Positions 24,257-39,482 of a stretch of DNA of 64,000 nt are shown here, piece after piece; within the stretch, counting starts at the first letter, position 1, and each line of letters opens with the position of its first letter. The notes beneath the pieces were generated by a model. The model was not told the DNA's origin. It did no database searches and saw only the letters and a list, made by a program, of their open reading frames with translations. Made by a program: the position numbers and the translations under genes. Origin of the DNA: Amaranthus tricolor (Eukaryota > Streptophyta > Magnoliopsida > Caryophyllales > Amaranthaceae); contig NC_080051.1 of NCBI RefSeq assembly GCF_026212465.1, forward strand, positions 18,362,459 to 18,426,458, read 5' to 3'.

Positions 24257-24621
24257 CTCCCTCCGTTCTTTTCTGATCTTTCATTTTGAATTTTTCACAC
24301 ATATTAAGTAAGATAGAATTTTTGGGTTGTAGTGGATATTATTTTAATTAAATAGTAGTGTGAAGTAATGATTGTATTAGAAGTATGAGGTTGTAGTGGG
24401 TATTATTTAATTAAATAGTGGTGTGAAGTAATGATTGTATTGAAAGTATGAGAGAGAAAATAATTATAAATAAAAGAAAATTGGTACATTAAAAGAAAAG
24501 GGGGTTTTAAGGGGGTAAAAGTGTGATAAAAACTTTCTAATAATAGAAAGTATTCTAAAGTGGAAGAACTTTTAAAACTACCCGTTATAGTAATGTGGAA
24601 AATAAAAAAGAACGGAGGAAG
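24257..24621. mobile_element. Stowaway MITE with internal tandem duplication
   Basis: The ends are CTCCCTCCGTTCTTTTCTGA and, inverted, CTTCCTCCGTTCTTTTTTAT, each flanked by TA (24255-24256, 24622-24623). Inside, a unit of about 62 bp starting GTAGTGG(A/G)TATTAT and ending AAGTATGAG occurs twice in tandem between about 24330 and 24455. Confidence 0.85.
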
Positions 24622-27270
24622 TATATATTATTTACTAAAAGGTTTGGAAAATGACACATACTATATTTCAAGATAAATGGTCAAATGTAAAAATATTTGC
24701 CAAATCTATAAAAATTTATATCTATAAAAACTACTAATGAAGAAATAAGACTGACACGTCTTAGACTTTCAGCAAAAAATTTCTCGTTCATTTTTATGCT
24801 GATGGAGTGGTGAATTTGCAGTGAAAATCATTTACTAATATAGTACAATTTAACGTGTAGATGAAGATTTGATAAGCAGTATCAATTCCGAATTATTTAC
24901 ATTGGTAAAAGAAAATAACTTGTTGATATAGCAAAATGAAACGTGACAAATTTGTAAACCAACATTATTTTTCAATATTTTCAATATTATATCCAAAATA
25001 AGAGAGAATCATATCTTGATATAGCAAAATTATTTTTCAAGATTATTTACCAGCTGTAAAATAATTATATCTTGATAATTATACTAACATGCAAATTCAT
25101 GTCATTGCTACTTATCCACTTCATATTCCTATTTGCTTTAAAAAGTAGTTTTATTATTAAATGAGTAATTTCACCTATAAAAAAAAATTTAAAAAAAAAT
25201 CGTACGAATGGTAATATTTTCTCAAAATCTTTAAAATGAGACCAAATTTGTATAATATTTCCAAATTTGTATAATATTTTTGACTCTCTTTAAATACAAC
25301 ATAAAAAATCATTCAATCATTCAAAAAAATTAAGCTTTATTATAAAATAATAATTCTATTTGAATGTATTAAAAAATTAAATTAACTTTGTTCATGAAAA
25401 TATATTATTAAAAAAATAAATATAATATCTCACTTTATTATATTTTAGCTAAAAGAGGTCGAAGACCATAGTGACCTGTTGCTGATTTCCTTAAATTCAT
25501 GTGATCATGTCATTGTTATCTATCTATATCCTATTCCTATTTGCTAAAAAATTAGTTTTATTTAATAAATAAGTAATTTCACCTATAAATAAATTTTTTT
25601 TAAAAAATTGAATACGAATGGTAATATTTTTTCAAGATCTTTAAATAAGACCAAATTTGTAATATTTTGGACTCTTTTTAAAAAATTCTGAAACTCATTC
25701 AATTATTCAAAAAAATAAGCTTTATTAAAAAAAATATACTATTAATTTATTAAAAAATAAATAAAAGATCTAACTTGACAATGTTTTAACTAAAAGAGGT
25801 CGAAGAGTGACTTGGTGTCCGTTGAACAACCAGTCAACAAGAATAAAGTGACATAGTTTGGAAATTGAGATAAAGTGACATGAATTTTCATCTCACTTCA
25901 TAATTCCAGTGACATGCAATTGCAAACTAATTGTCTACTCTGTATTTGCTTAAAAAGTTATTTTATTTATTAAATGAATAATTTCACCTAAAAATATTTA
26001 TTTAAATAAAAATTAAACCAACGATCTTTTTTCAAGATCTTTAAAACAAGCTCTTATTAAAAAAATTGGAAAAATCATTCAATTATTCAAAAAAATTAAG
26101 CTTTCTTAAAATAAATCATTTTGAATATATTTTAAAATTGTAAATTAGTTGTAATCATTTAATTATTGTAACAAACTTAAGTTATTCACGATATATTTTG
26201 TTTTCTCATTTATTATTTTCATAATTTTATTGTAAAGAAATTTTAAATATTCATTATATATATTCTTTAAAATACTTACAAATAACCTTTAAAACCTTTA
26301 AAGTAAATAATCTTTAAAACAAATATTATACAAGTATAGTATTAACTTTAAATCGTTTTTTACAATCGTCGTGCATGACATGTGTATCTATCTAGTAAAA
26401 TAATGTTCTCCAAAAAAATTCCTCTCTTAAAAATTATAGAAGTAATTCTTAAAATAGAAGATTTGCCTAAACTATAGAGAACATTAATTAATTTATAAGA
26501 TAGTTTTTCAATTATATAATTATTATTAGTTAAATAAATAAATAATTATTTATTTTATTTGTTAATTAAGATAAAAAATTATCTTAATTATTACTTAATT
26601 CCTCAATCTTAAAATAATTTAATTACTAAAATATAACACTACTAACTACATAATAATATTATTTACTAGAACGCTTGGAAAATGACACATATCATAGTCC
26701 CTTTATTTTAAATGTTCCTCCCATTCACTTTTTTTGCATATCCCAATGCAAACTTAAAAATCAAATAATTTTAATTTTAAGTTTTTAAAGATTCTAAAAA
26801 ATTGATATTTACATAGTATACATTGAGACAAATCTACAAAATCCCACACGATTATGTTTTTCCTACATATTGATGATAAATCGCAGTCAAAGTTTGACAC
26901 TAAAATTCGTAAATTTTATTTGAGAAGAATATATGAAAATAGAGGGAGATATATTTACAAATATAATAATATTCTCCAAAAAATAAATTTCTCACTTAAA
27001 ATAATTTAGATTCTTAAAATAAAAGATTTGTGTAAATTATAAAGAATTATTAATTAATTAATTAATTTATGAGATAGTTTTTCAATTATATTATTATTAT
27101 CAGTTAAATAAAACAATATTTATCTATTTATTTTGTTAATTAAGATAAAAACTAACTTAATAGTTACTTAATTCCTCTCTGTTAAAATAATTTAATTGCT
27201 AAAATATAAGATTTTCATAAATTATAGAAAATCATTAATTAATTAATTTATGACACATAGGTTTTTCAAT
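24622..27270. repeat. Diverged tandem segmental repeats in AT-rich DNA
   Basis: Three diverged copies of a ~400-bp unit follow each other at about 25095-25480, 25500-25815 and 25910-26150. Each has TTCCTATTTGCT, AGTAATTTCACCTA, CAAGATCTTTAAA and CATTCAATTATTCAAAAAAA in that order. A second unit of ~240 bp occurs at 26402-26640 and 26968-27205, with a third partial copy to 27270. ATTATTTACTA..GGAAAATGACACATA also recurs (24630 and 26652). No coding sequence. A weak MITE-like pair of ends lies at about 26697 and 26955. Confidence 0.7.
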
Positions 27271-27290
27271 TAATTTATTATTTTATTTTT

Positions 27291-29455
27291 TGGCAAATAA
27301 AAACCATTTTCATTCACCAGAAAAAAATACCAATATACACTAAAATTTGGACCGCAATCTTTCTTATCTGCAACAGTATGAAAAGGACACCCACCTTTTA
27401 TGAAGGGTTTTCTCGTCCCACTCTTCACGTACATAAGAGAAAGGAGAAGTCACCAAGAAACAAGCCAAATGAGGCAACAACTAAACATAGGAAGCTATAC
27501 AAATAAGAGCAAAAAAAAGGGCACACTAGCAGACAGCAGGTGCCATGCCAACAAAACAAAACAGTAGCATGAAAAGCAGCCTCAGCACACCTCAACCATG
27601 ATGTATTGAAAGAAAACAGCAACAAAACCTGAGTGTCTCTAAACACAGCAAACACAGCAATGATATTTGAGTGCTGTAGCAGATTTGCTTCATCAGAAAA
27701 CACATCCAAAACCTGATTTACTTCATCAGAAACACAGCCAGAAAACCCAATGTCTCCAAACAGCAGCTGAAATAAAGAAACAGTGCACACCGAGCCCAGA
27801 TCATACAATAGAACAGGTATATTCAAGTGATTGAAAACGAAGAGCAATCTTCTTTTGAATCTGCATAACAATGTGACTCGGATGAGGCACCATATGCTCC
27901 CAGACAGCAGTGTTTCTACTCCTCCAAATAGCATAGACTGAGCAAGCATAAATAGAGCACATGGGCTGCTGTTGCTTTTTATTTAGTTTCCGTTTGCGGA
28001 AATTCCATTGTTGCAATGTGTTTGAAACGAAACCCTATGTACCCACCTAACCCACATGGACTCTTTCATCATGCAAACGTGCCAAGCAATCTTGCCCACA
28101 GCACTTTGATTCCAAAAGTATAGGTTGCGGATGCCAAGCCCTCCAAACTTCTTAGGTTTGCGAACCTCCTTCCAATTCACCATTCCAGGTTTATGGGAGT
28201 CAGCAGTCCCAAACCATAAAAAAGATCTAAAAATAATTTATACAACTGATAACTTTGTTCGACAGAATAAACATTTGGCACCACTAAGAAGAAATGCCCA
28301 TTAAGACAGAATTAATGAGTTGAAGTCGAGCCGTATACGAGAGATGTTTGGCTTGCCAACTTTTTAATTCTGCTTGTCATCCTATCAACTAACTGCTCAC
28401 ATTTAGCAATAGAAAGATACTTGGATGAGAGAAGAACACCCAAGTATCTAAAAGGCAGAGTGCCAAAAGGGAATTAAGTGAGTTCGTCAATAGCAACTCG
28501 AATATGAGGAGCAACCCCTGCTGTATAAATGGCCGACTTGGAAGTATTGGCTTGGAGACCTGAAGCTTGGAAAAACCCTTAAACGCATTACTAAAGTGTT
28601 CGAACTGAAGAGACATCCCTTTTACAAAAAAGCATCAAATTATCAGCAAAATAAAGATGGGACAACATAATATTCCTGCATCTAGGTTGAATACCATAGT
28701 TGCTTTCAACGCTTCTCAAGAGTCTCAAGAGATATTCCATAACAATGACGAAGAGCAAAGGGGATAAAGAATCACATTGACATAAACCTCTCCTAGCTTG
28801 AAAAGTAAGGGTAGGGCTACCATTGAGTAGAAGTGAGTAACTAGTTGAGGTTATACATGTCAAAAAATGTGGACAAAATGATCAGGAAAATTAAGAGCAA
28901 CCAGCATTTCTTTAATAAACATCCGATCCATCATGTCATAGGCTTTTGCAAATCAATCTTAACTAGACAGCTAGGGTAGCAGTTTTTTTTTGTATACTAC
29001 TTGACCAAGTCCTGACACAGCAAAATATTATGCATAATACTCCTATCAGAGCCTAATGCCCCTTGGGCTTGATCAATTAAGCTACCAAGAACCAGTTGTA
29101 ACTTAGAACAAATCAACTTGGAGATGCATTTATATAAGACGCGACAACAAGAAATAGGTTTAAAATCACCTGGATGCAAAGGACAATTTGTTTTTGGGAT
29201 CAAGGTAATAGTAGTAATATTGCAGTTGTTGAGCATCTTCCCATTGCGGAAGAAAAGGAAAATAGCCTTGACAACATCATCACCCACAATGTCCCACGAA
29301 GCTTTATAAAATCTACTATTAAACCCATCGAGGCCTGGGGCCTTATCATCAGGAATACTCCACATTGCCATTTTAATTTCCTCCTTACTAAACGATAGGT
29401 TAAGTAAATCCCTTTGCGAGTCAGACAGAAGGGAGAAATCGTTACATATGGTTCA
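27291..29455 (-). mobile_element. LINE (L1 type), 5'-truncated and broken
   Basis: On the minus strand, frames in order encode an L1-type reverse transcriptase: MWSIPDDKAPGLDGFNSRFY, ITLIPKTNCPLHPGDFKPIS and, after frameshifts, QARRGLCQCDSLSPLLFVIV and then YFADN. The zf-RVT region follows (KFGGLGIRNLYFWNQSAVGK near 28150). The catalytic block reads FADN where active elements have F/YADD, so the second catalytic Asp is lost. The endonuclease domain is missing: the element starts abruptly inside the RT N-terminal part, as in 5' truncation during target-primed reverse transcription. The 3' end is the A-rich stretch after TTTATTTGCC at about 27291. Several stops and frame breaks make it inactive. 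Confidence 0.88.
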
Positions 29456-29960
29456 TTAAGTTGTATCACGTGCCAAAAATGTGATTAGTCAAATCTCCAC
29501 TTGACTGTCAACTAACGGACTAATTTGTTAAGTGGCAGTGTTTTGCAAACGTTTATGTCACATAAGCTAGTTTTTCATAAAAAAATTAGAATAGATAGTT
29601 TTTTTGCAAAAGGTGATATGCATTAGGTAATTTTATGTAATTTTTCTTATATATAATAAAACCACATGGACGCTTCGTACACATCAAATTAATGGGTTCC
29701 ATATATTTCTCATATCACCATAACCTGAGGATGTAAGTTGTCAACCGGTCATAACCCATATAAAATAAAGGAAAAATAATCTAGAATAATTCAACTTATT
29801 CGTGATTTTCCTATTATAATCTCATCTATTGACTAATTATAAATAATTCTAATTTTAAGGGGTATTTTCCTAAAGTAAACTTGGGTAATTATTAAATGTA
29901 AATATTCAATAAATCCAAGCAAAGGAATTGCAAAACCTTATCATCATTTTGCGATTAAAA
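29456..29960. other. Gene-free stretch with one arm of a dispersed repeat
   Basis: At about 29772-29895 lies a sequence (AATCTAGAATAATTCAACTT ... TTTTAAGGGGTATTTTCC) that matches the left arm of the element at 57488-57920. No second arm is present here. Nothing else recognised. Confidence 0.45.
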
Positions 29961-30116
29961 ATGAGTTTAAGAAGAAACCAATGCTCAATACTTATGATAT
30001 TATTCATAGCCTCATTGCTAAAAGTTGATGAATGTAACTTTCAGCCATCAACTTGTGCCAAACCTTTTCCTTTCAATAAGAAGGTCTACCTAATTTATTA
30101 TTTATTATTTATTTAA
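29961..30116 (+). CDS. Candidate small secreted Cys-containing peptide (uncertain)
   Basis: A 51-aa frame starts MSLRRNQCSILMILFIASLL, which looks like a signal peptide, followed by a short Cys-containing stretch (DECNFQPSTCAKPFPFNKK). The end (VYLIYYLLFI) is low-complexity; the true coding part may stop earlier or splice at the GT after the KK codons. A diverged copy of the same ~270 bp lies at 45488-45800, where an early stop breaks the frame. I do not recognise the family. It may equally be part of a non-coding repeat. Confidence 0.3.
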   Translation: MSLRRNQCSILMILFIASLLKVDECNFQPSTCAKPFPFNKKVYLIYYLLFI

Positions 30117-30710
30117 CAATTGCATTCTTATTTGGGTGATTTTAAAATGTAAAACATCATTATTACTACCACTATTGTTTAGAAAGTAAATTTCAACCCT
30201 AACTAATCTTATCATAATCATTATCATTAATTATATAATTAATTAATTAATTCATTAGTCCTCATTTCCTTTGATTTTGATACAATCTCTAATTTTGGTT
30301 ATCCCTTGAATTTTGTTACAGTTTCTTTTTGGATCTTATATTTCTCTTAAGTCTTATTCGTCGGTTAGATCCTTTCACTCGCTTCTCCATCTACATATTT
30401 CATGATTCATTGTGTTTTTGCTTTTTCTGTTCTTATTATTTTATCGGAAATTTTAAAAATAATAAATACAACTGCTGCAAAATTAATAAAAAACAAAACT
30501 AGGATCGATTTATTCATTATAAAATATATATATCTCATTTGTTTGAAATTAAAAAAAAATAATAATAAAAACAACAATAATAACAAAGGGATCATCAATT
30601 AATTAATTAATTAAAGCTAATAATTCGAAAATAGCATAATTTCTTATACAGCTAGTCTCTTGAAAGGCCTTTTTTGAGAGATGTATCTCAAGTCCAGCCC
30701 AATAAAAATT
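30117..30710. other. Gene-free AT-rich stretch
   Basis: The first ~120 bp continue the repeat shared with 45488-45800. After that there is low-complexity AT-rich sequence (TTAATTAATTAA runs at 30236 and 30597). No coding sequence seen. Confidence 0.4.
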
Positions 30711-30850
30711 AATGTCTACTTATCTTATTCTTAATGCTTACTTACATTATCCTTAATGTCTACTTACATTATCCTTAATGCCTACTTACAATATTTTAGA
30801 TGTCAACTTACATCAATTTTTAATGTCTACTTACAATATTTTCAAAAAAT
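30711..30850 (+). repeat. 22-bp minisatellite, about six degenerate units
   Basis: Units of the form TTAATG(T/C)CTACTTACATTATCC repeat here. The same unit forms the larger array at 53206-53614. Confidence 0.75.
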
Positions 30851-31170
30851 ATATAATAAACCGACCCAATTAAAAATAATCTCTAAAAAAACCGTCTATC
30901 ACGAAAATTTATTTTTCTTATATTTGTGTTCATGCTTTTACCCTCAAAAGATGCACACGACGTTTAAATCTCGACCTTCAATGTTATAGCCTAGTCTTTT
31001 CTACTCGGGGGCCAACAAACTTGCATGTACTTATTGCGATTATTTTAGTTGTATTTAAATTTTTTTTATATAATTTAATGTATTTGTTGGATCATTTACA
31101 TATTTAAAAATTATAAAAACTTAATATTATATGATCTTTAATATTATTTACACTATATATGGGCCCTATT

Positions 31171-31435
31171 GTCTTAGAATTAGGGTATGCAATGCAACAC
31201 AAAGTAAGGAAAACTAAGAGAGAAAAAGCTTGGAGAGCCATTGTTGTGACTTCTCGTTCATCTTGTAATCTCTCGGTTTATAGTGAAAAGTTTATTTTCG
31301 GTCCCGGTAGATGTAGCTATCACGTCGATAGTGAAGCACGTTAATTTCTCGGTGTGATTTTGTATATTGTTTGTTTGAATCTTTATTGCTTTTCATTATT
31401 GTTTTGGATTTTTACTTCCGCTGTCGCACAACAAA

Positions 31436-31437
<2 letters not shown>
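31171..31437 (+). mobile_element. LTR 3' end fragment (copia-like)
   Basis: It contains GTAGCTATCACGTCGATAGT, then AAGCACGTTAATTTCTC and a T-rich stretch ending GTCGCACAAC. This resembles the R-U5 part of plant copia LTRs. A related sequence lies at 56640-56810. No internal domain adjoins it. Confidence 0.5.

Positions 31438-31438
<1 letters not shown>

Positions 31439-31511
<73 letters not shown>
31439..31511. repeat. (TA)n microsatellite
   Basis: An uninterrupted TA run of about 36 units, directly after the LTR fragment. Confidence 0.95.
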
Positions 31512-33393
<1,882 letters not shown>

Positions 33394-33598
33394 TGTGAGA
33401 AAGTATCAATTCTACTATATTAAGTTTATGTTTAAAAAATTATTAAAAATTTAGACGAAGGTTAGAGTTTCATGATGTATTATAACAAATATGTCGTTTT
33501 ATATTATAAAGTGTTTTACAGTATCAGGCTACAACTTTCTTTGAATGTGGTGATGATGAGGGTATGTTTTGGTCTTTGTTTATAGTTAGTTTTTATGG

Positions 33599-34418
<820 letters not shown>

Positions 34419-34421
34419 TGG

Positions 34422-34701
34422 GCGGTATATATTGAATGCGGTGATGATATTGATGATTAGAGTCTTTTATGATTGAAATGTAGATTTAGAATAGACCGTC
34501 TTCTTATTAATTTAGTGCCAATAGGAAATATTGAGAAATTTCTATAGAGTGTCCAACCTAATACAAAATTAATCTACTAGTACGACTACATAAATGAATG
34601 AAAGGATTATTGTCGAAGAGCATTTATTATGGTTTAACAAAAAATAGTTAATACTCCTATCCTATCTGACTTGCTATTATGATGTAATAGATGCTTAATT
34701 T
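34422..34701. other. Short gene-free stretch
   Basis: The start (TTGAATGCGGTGATGATATT) resembles the sequence just before the CACTA MITE (TTGAATGTGGTGATGATGAG near 33541), a small local duplication. Nothing else. Confidence 0.4.
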
Positions 34702-35074
34702 AGGCTCTGCTTGAATTGATCGTATATATTTAAGAATGATTAATAAAAGTCAACGTAGAAAAATAAAGTTAGTTAGATAGATGATTAAAAAAATTTGATT
34801 ATTAGATGTAGAAGAATTGGTTAAAAAGTAATAAAAAATGGATAAAATAACAATTAATTCTCCCATTTTGAGATAAAATTTACCCTAAGTTAGGGTGGGG
34901 GAAATCTTTTCCTCCAAATCATCTTTGTTTTATTCATATTTTTTAGTTTACTCTCATTCTACCTTCTTTTCACAATTGTATCAAATACTTCATTTGCATT
35001 TCCAATAATACTGTTATTTCATTACTTTGACTTCTTCACCCCTTAAATATTTACTCACAATCCAAACGGACTCC
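34702..35074. mobile_element. MITE of the TTTGGATTG family
   Basis: The right end, inverted, is AGGAGTCCGTTTGGATTG and the left end AGGCTCTGCTTGAATTG, an imperfect terminal inverted repeat. The interior matches 15815-16140. No clean target duplication was found, so the superfamily is open. Confidence 0.6.
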
Positions 35075-35181
35075 TAAATCAGCTAGTTCCACTTGTAGAG
35101 ACAAAGATTGTAGAGAGTGTATTACTCCCCTGCAAGATACTCGTATCATCTGGGGTAAAAAAAAAATTCGCATCAAATTTA

Positions 35182-35251
35182 TTTCATAAATATTTGGTAG
35201 GGAAACCAAAATAGTGTTTCATAAATATTTGGTAGGGAAACCAAAATAGTG
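35182..35251 (+). repeat. 35-bp exact direct duplication
   Basis: A unit starting TTTCATAAATATTTGGTAGG occurs twice head to tail with no difference, so the duplication is recent. Confidence 0.9.
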
Positions 35252-35779
35252 GATAAATTGGTGTTTAAGAAGATATAGAAAAAATGTGTGAATGAAATGA
35301 AAAACGGAGTGAAATGTGGACTATAACCAAGATAAGAAAAATAGGCCAAGGGGAATAAAAAAAAATGGAATAAAATTTCGTTAAAGAAAGCTAGTACTCG
35401 GGTATGCATTTGTCACTTTCAAGACATATTTATGTGTTTTGCATTTACCTTTAGATTGAGAAGTTGAAAAGTTTGAAGTATTTTTATTATCATAAATTGT
35501 AAATACAAGTGTACTTGTTATATTTATGATAAGTTTTTGTCAATTAAATTAAAGTTAAGTTGTTTCAAACAATTTGAGGCTCTTCAACTAAATTTAAAAT
35601 TGTCCTCATATAATATATATAATAATATAACTAATATAAATATATTTGCCAATAAAATAAATTCATTTATTTAGAGAGTAGAAATATATTGTATGTTAGA
35701 AATTTTCAAATCTATAAATTTTTCAATTTCTATATAATTTTATCGTTTAACACTTTTTATTTTCAGATGAATAGAGTAA
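35252..35779. other. Gene-free stretch
   Basis: AT-rich; nothing recognised. Confidence 0.4.
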
Positions 35780-36170
35780 ATTTGCTTTGGGTACAAAGTA
35801 TCTGTAATGAGTAGGCCTCATAATTTAGTCAAAGAAAGTCCATACCTTGGTCAATCTCAAGTCAAAGATAATCGATAAAATAATCAAGCCCAATTTGAGG
35901 TTAAGTGTCAATTCGTTTTATAAACTATTGGCTTATAAAGCGGATTCAGTTAGTTTTAATATCAATACAGAGCCAATAACTATAAATACTCACAAACATA
36001 ATAATAAGGTAAGTTTTTACAAGTCATTAATGGTCATTATACGTTACTACTATTTCAAATTCTCTATAAGTAGTTCTACTCTCATATTCACATTCAACCT
36101 CCATCTGACTTAAACATCGGACGATTTTTCATGGGCGTCGCCCATAGGTTAGTAATCTTTATTTTTTATG
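35780..36170 (+). mobile_element. LTR-like fragment
   Basis: The layout is LTR-like: a TATA-like CTATAAATACTC at about 35980 and, downstream, TGACTTAAACATCGGACGA then GGGCGTCGCCC near 36107-36150, a motif order seen at the 3' ends of plant Ty3-type and small LTRs. Ends not found. Confidence 0.4.
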
Positions 36171-38444
36171 TAGGTTTATTTAAAAATCTTTAACCATATT
36201 GAATTACATTCAATCTCAGAATTGGACAACCCTATATCTAGAGACCGTCCATAATTTTATTTAAACATACAATTTAATAGACATTAGTCTTCTCCAAGGT
36301 CCTACGTAAATACCAAATGTAATTAAGTTTGACCTCAAACAAAAATTTTCGCTTACAGTGCTTGGTATGATCCACAAAAGCACCCAATGAAATCCTATGC
36401 CTTTGTTTGTATGATCGAAATTGGCCAACGTAAGTAATTACCCTTTCTTAGTATCTACCTAAAAGTCTCTTCATTTAGAAAACCTCTTATTTATTTATTT
36501 CAATCCACTAGTTATGTGTTAAGCCAAACTTAACTATTTTGTAAAAATATTTTTCCAACAATAAAAGTTTTATTTAATCTGTTTGCAATAGTTTCCAAGA
36601 AATTGATGTTAGTCTATGCAATATATTTTTTTTAAAGTCACGATTATAAAAGATAAGAATCCTTCCAACTAAAGAAAAGAGCTAAACTATGTGTAAGAGG
36701 CCCATGTTATTTTTATTATAATCTTTAATATCCATTTCTTAATTTTTCAACACCAAATCTTACATAAGAGCGTCATTAAGACGAGTCTATATAATTACCT
36801 AATTTTTCTAATTGATCACTTTAAGATTGTAACTCATCACTTTAAAGCTATACATAACCACTCTAAGACAATAAAATGAGATCTCTTTTGTACTGTAATT
36901 AATTACTTTAAGATTATACGTGATCATTTAAAACGGTAAACATATATTAAACTAATCCAATTAAAATAGTCTCATCATATGAGTGTCTTATTTGAGAATT
37001 TGTATTCTTAAAACATAATCCAGATTCCTACCAACTACAAAAGGGGAAAGACGGCCCATTTATCAAGAACTCAAAAGATGCTTCTAGTTTGGAATTTTTG
37101 ATACGAGTCCTTCATGCCAATCTTAGGCCCACTATTATTTTTCTATTAATTTTGAAAATAGAAGATGATTTTGTTGCACAATAACTGCTTCTTGGGCCTT
37201 GGAGGAGACCTAAAATAATTGAAGACGACACTATCTCTGTTTTACTCACTTTTCCTATATTTTCATGGAGGTCTCATCACAAATTATTAAATGAGATGAT
37301 ATTTATTAAACTGACTTGTATATATTTAATATGTTAAAGTGGTATTTATAATTCTAAAGTGATAAATAAGAAAAATAAGCTAAATATATTGGCCCGTCTT
37401 ATGGTGATACGGTCTTATACAAGATGAACTATTAAAACTATTATTTGCTCTATATAAGGTAAACTCAGAAAATAAAAAAAAGAGAACCTAAAAAATATAA
37501 TATAATACTAGCAATATATATAATCGAAAAAACATGTACGGTGCGAACTAAAAAATAGACTATAATAGTAGACTACAAAAGTTGCTCATGGCGTTGGATC
37601 CTTGTCGGTCACCCATGTGGCTTTGCCTCTGATAATGAGCAATAAAACAGTAAATACTACTCCTATTAAAATTGAAAAATCACAAAAATTGAATTATCCT
37701 ACGACTTGGTAAACTGGGATAGAAGGTTACATTATTAATAATAAGAAAAATAAAAAAATCTAAATAAAGGGAGAAAAAAAAAGAAAAACACTCACCACGT
37801 AGGTGACCACCATCTTTGTTGGCCTGCAACCACAAAAGCATCTATTCGACCACCATCTTTATTGACTGTTCTTCAAATTGCATCACCACCAAACTCCAAC
37901 ACCCATCCCAATTAATAAACCACCTGAAGCACCACCTCAACCCCAGAATCTATTGAAATTGATAAACCAAACCCACACCCATGTTCGATTCTAATGATTA
38001 TTGTGGTGTGTGGTTGTGGTGGTGGCGATTGTAGTGGTGGTTGTTTTGTCGATGTGCGATTGTGGTGGTGAGAGGTGTTATGGGTGGAGGTCGAAATAGG
38101 AAGGGGTGGGACTCGTTGCATAGGTAGTGAGCAGTGATGGTGTTCGATTGGTGAGAGAGGAGAGTCAATTATGGTGATCGATTGAGGTTCAAGTAAGGTG
38201 GCCGATGTTGTTGGCGGTTATTTCTGGTGTGGCTGGGGGAGGTTGGCTGGTGGTAGAAGAAGAAGTTGAGGTGTAAAGTACATTAATACGACTAATATAT
38301 ATTAATACTCTTAAAAAAATAAAATAAACATAAAAATAAAAAAAAATTAGAATGTTGCTAATAATAAATAGAAATGAGGAACGAAAGTGTAGTGATATAT
38401 ATGTAAACCCTTTATCACTCACGTACTGACATGCAAATTAAGCC

Positions 38445-38446
<2 letters not shown>
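36171..38446. other. Gene-free stretch
   Basis: No coding sequence that I trust. 37390-37425 has the dispersed GTCTTATGGTGATACGGTC palindrome type. 37970-38270 is low-complexity GTGGTGG / ATTGTGGTGG sequence. 38400-38446 begins the 3' flank of the secreted-protein gene, which is conserved in other copies of that gene. Confidence 0.4.

Positions 38447-38498
<52 letters not shown>
38447..38498. repeat. (TA)n microsatellite
   Basis: About 26 TA units in the 3' flank of the secreted-protein gene. The paralogous flanks at 45900 and 50110 lack it, so it arose or expanded after the duplication. Confidence 0.9.
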
Positions 38499-38501
<3 letters not shown>

Positions 38502-38779
38502 TTGATGATATATAATTATTTTAACATACACAATAGAATCGCAGAAATAGATAAAACTTAATGATATAATTATGAAAAGCATAATACAATATAAGAGTCC
38601 CTTAGCTAGCAAGCTAATAAGCTTTAATTTATGAGTCACAAAGCACAAAGTGAAGCATAGATGCATATATTATATTTAAATAATTGCTCCATGCATATTC
38701 TCCAACACAATTATTGATGCACAAGCTAGCTTTTATTTATAATAACACAATATTATGTAAACGTGCTTTAATTCAGTGT

Positions 38780-39100
38780 TTAATTGGTGCAATACTTCCG
38801 ATAAAAAAATGCTGCGGCCCTTCTGTCAGCCATTGGTTTGTTTGGGTCTTTGGCTATCGCTGGAAAAATACGACAGTAAAGTTGTATTTGCTTTATATCG
38901 GCATTTGACGGATGATTTTTCTTATAGTAATCAAATGCATTATCACCTACTTCTATACCCTTTTTAATTTTTTCAAGGAAGCCTGTAAGTCCTCTAAGTG
39001 AAAAAGCTGCTTCGCAGGTGATGAACAGAGAAGCATTGAAAACAAGCAACACAAGCACAGCAAAGGTAGTGAAGTTGTGTGTATTCTTCATATTATTCAA
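38780..39100 (-). CDS. Small secreted protein, copy A of a local family
   Basis: A single-exon frame of 106 aa. The N-terminus is a clear signal peptide (hydrophobic core AVLVLLVFNASLFI, cleavage expected near TCEAA). The mature part of about 75 residues is Lys-rich in the middle and ends ADIKQIQLYCRIFPAIAKD and then RRAAAFFYRKYCTN. It has a paralogue at 50339-50677 with the same layout and a strongly similar C-terminus: IKQ..YC..F..IAKD.N..M..RRAAA....KYCT. The two mature Cys (YC and KYC) are kept in both, so one disulfide is likely. A TATA box lies upstream at about 39190-39213. I do not recognise the family; no enzyme motif is visible. The start could also be the Met three codons later. 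Confidence 0.75.
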   Translation of the reverse strand: MNNMKNTHNFTTFAVLVLLVFNASLFITCEAAFSLRGLTGFLEKIKKGIEVGDNAFDYYKKNHPSNADIKQIQLYCRIFPAIAKDPNKPMADRRAAAFFYRKYCTN

Positions 39101-39189
39101 TTATTGGCGTGGGTATATATGTGTTTATTTATGGAACTAAGATTGTAAGGATTGTAATACGCAGTGCAAGTAATGAGTAAGTGTACGTA

Positions 39190-39325
39190 GCTTTATATAT
39201 ATATATATAAGGATAAATGAAAGAAGCTTCACACGACTTGCTCTGCATTATTGTAAACATTCAAAGACGACTTGGGGTCGTTGTCCTTTTGCTGCAACTT
39301 GATCCAAAAACATTCAAACATAACT
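39190..39325 (-). promoter_or_regulatory. Promoter of secreted-protein copy A
   Basis: It carries a TA-rich TATA region and the element GAAGCTTCACACGACTTGC, then GCAACTTGATCCAAAAAC. The same order appears upstream of copy B (50745-50930) and in an orphan copy (40290-40470). Confidence 0.65.
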
Positions 39326-39482
39326 TTTTTTTTTCCTTTTATTTTTCAATTCAATTTTTCAATTCAGTTAACGGTTTTTGAACGGAAAAAGTTAAAAAAG
39401 GTTACGGTGTAATAAAACGTTGAATAATACGAGGATACCATTGATAATAAAAAAACTTAGCGGTGCCATTAATAAAGTACTA

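Noticed and set aside
37912..38270. Pro/Thr/His-rich minus-strand frames
   Set aside because: Low-complexity GTGGTGG repeats; no start context, homology or supporting structure.
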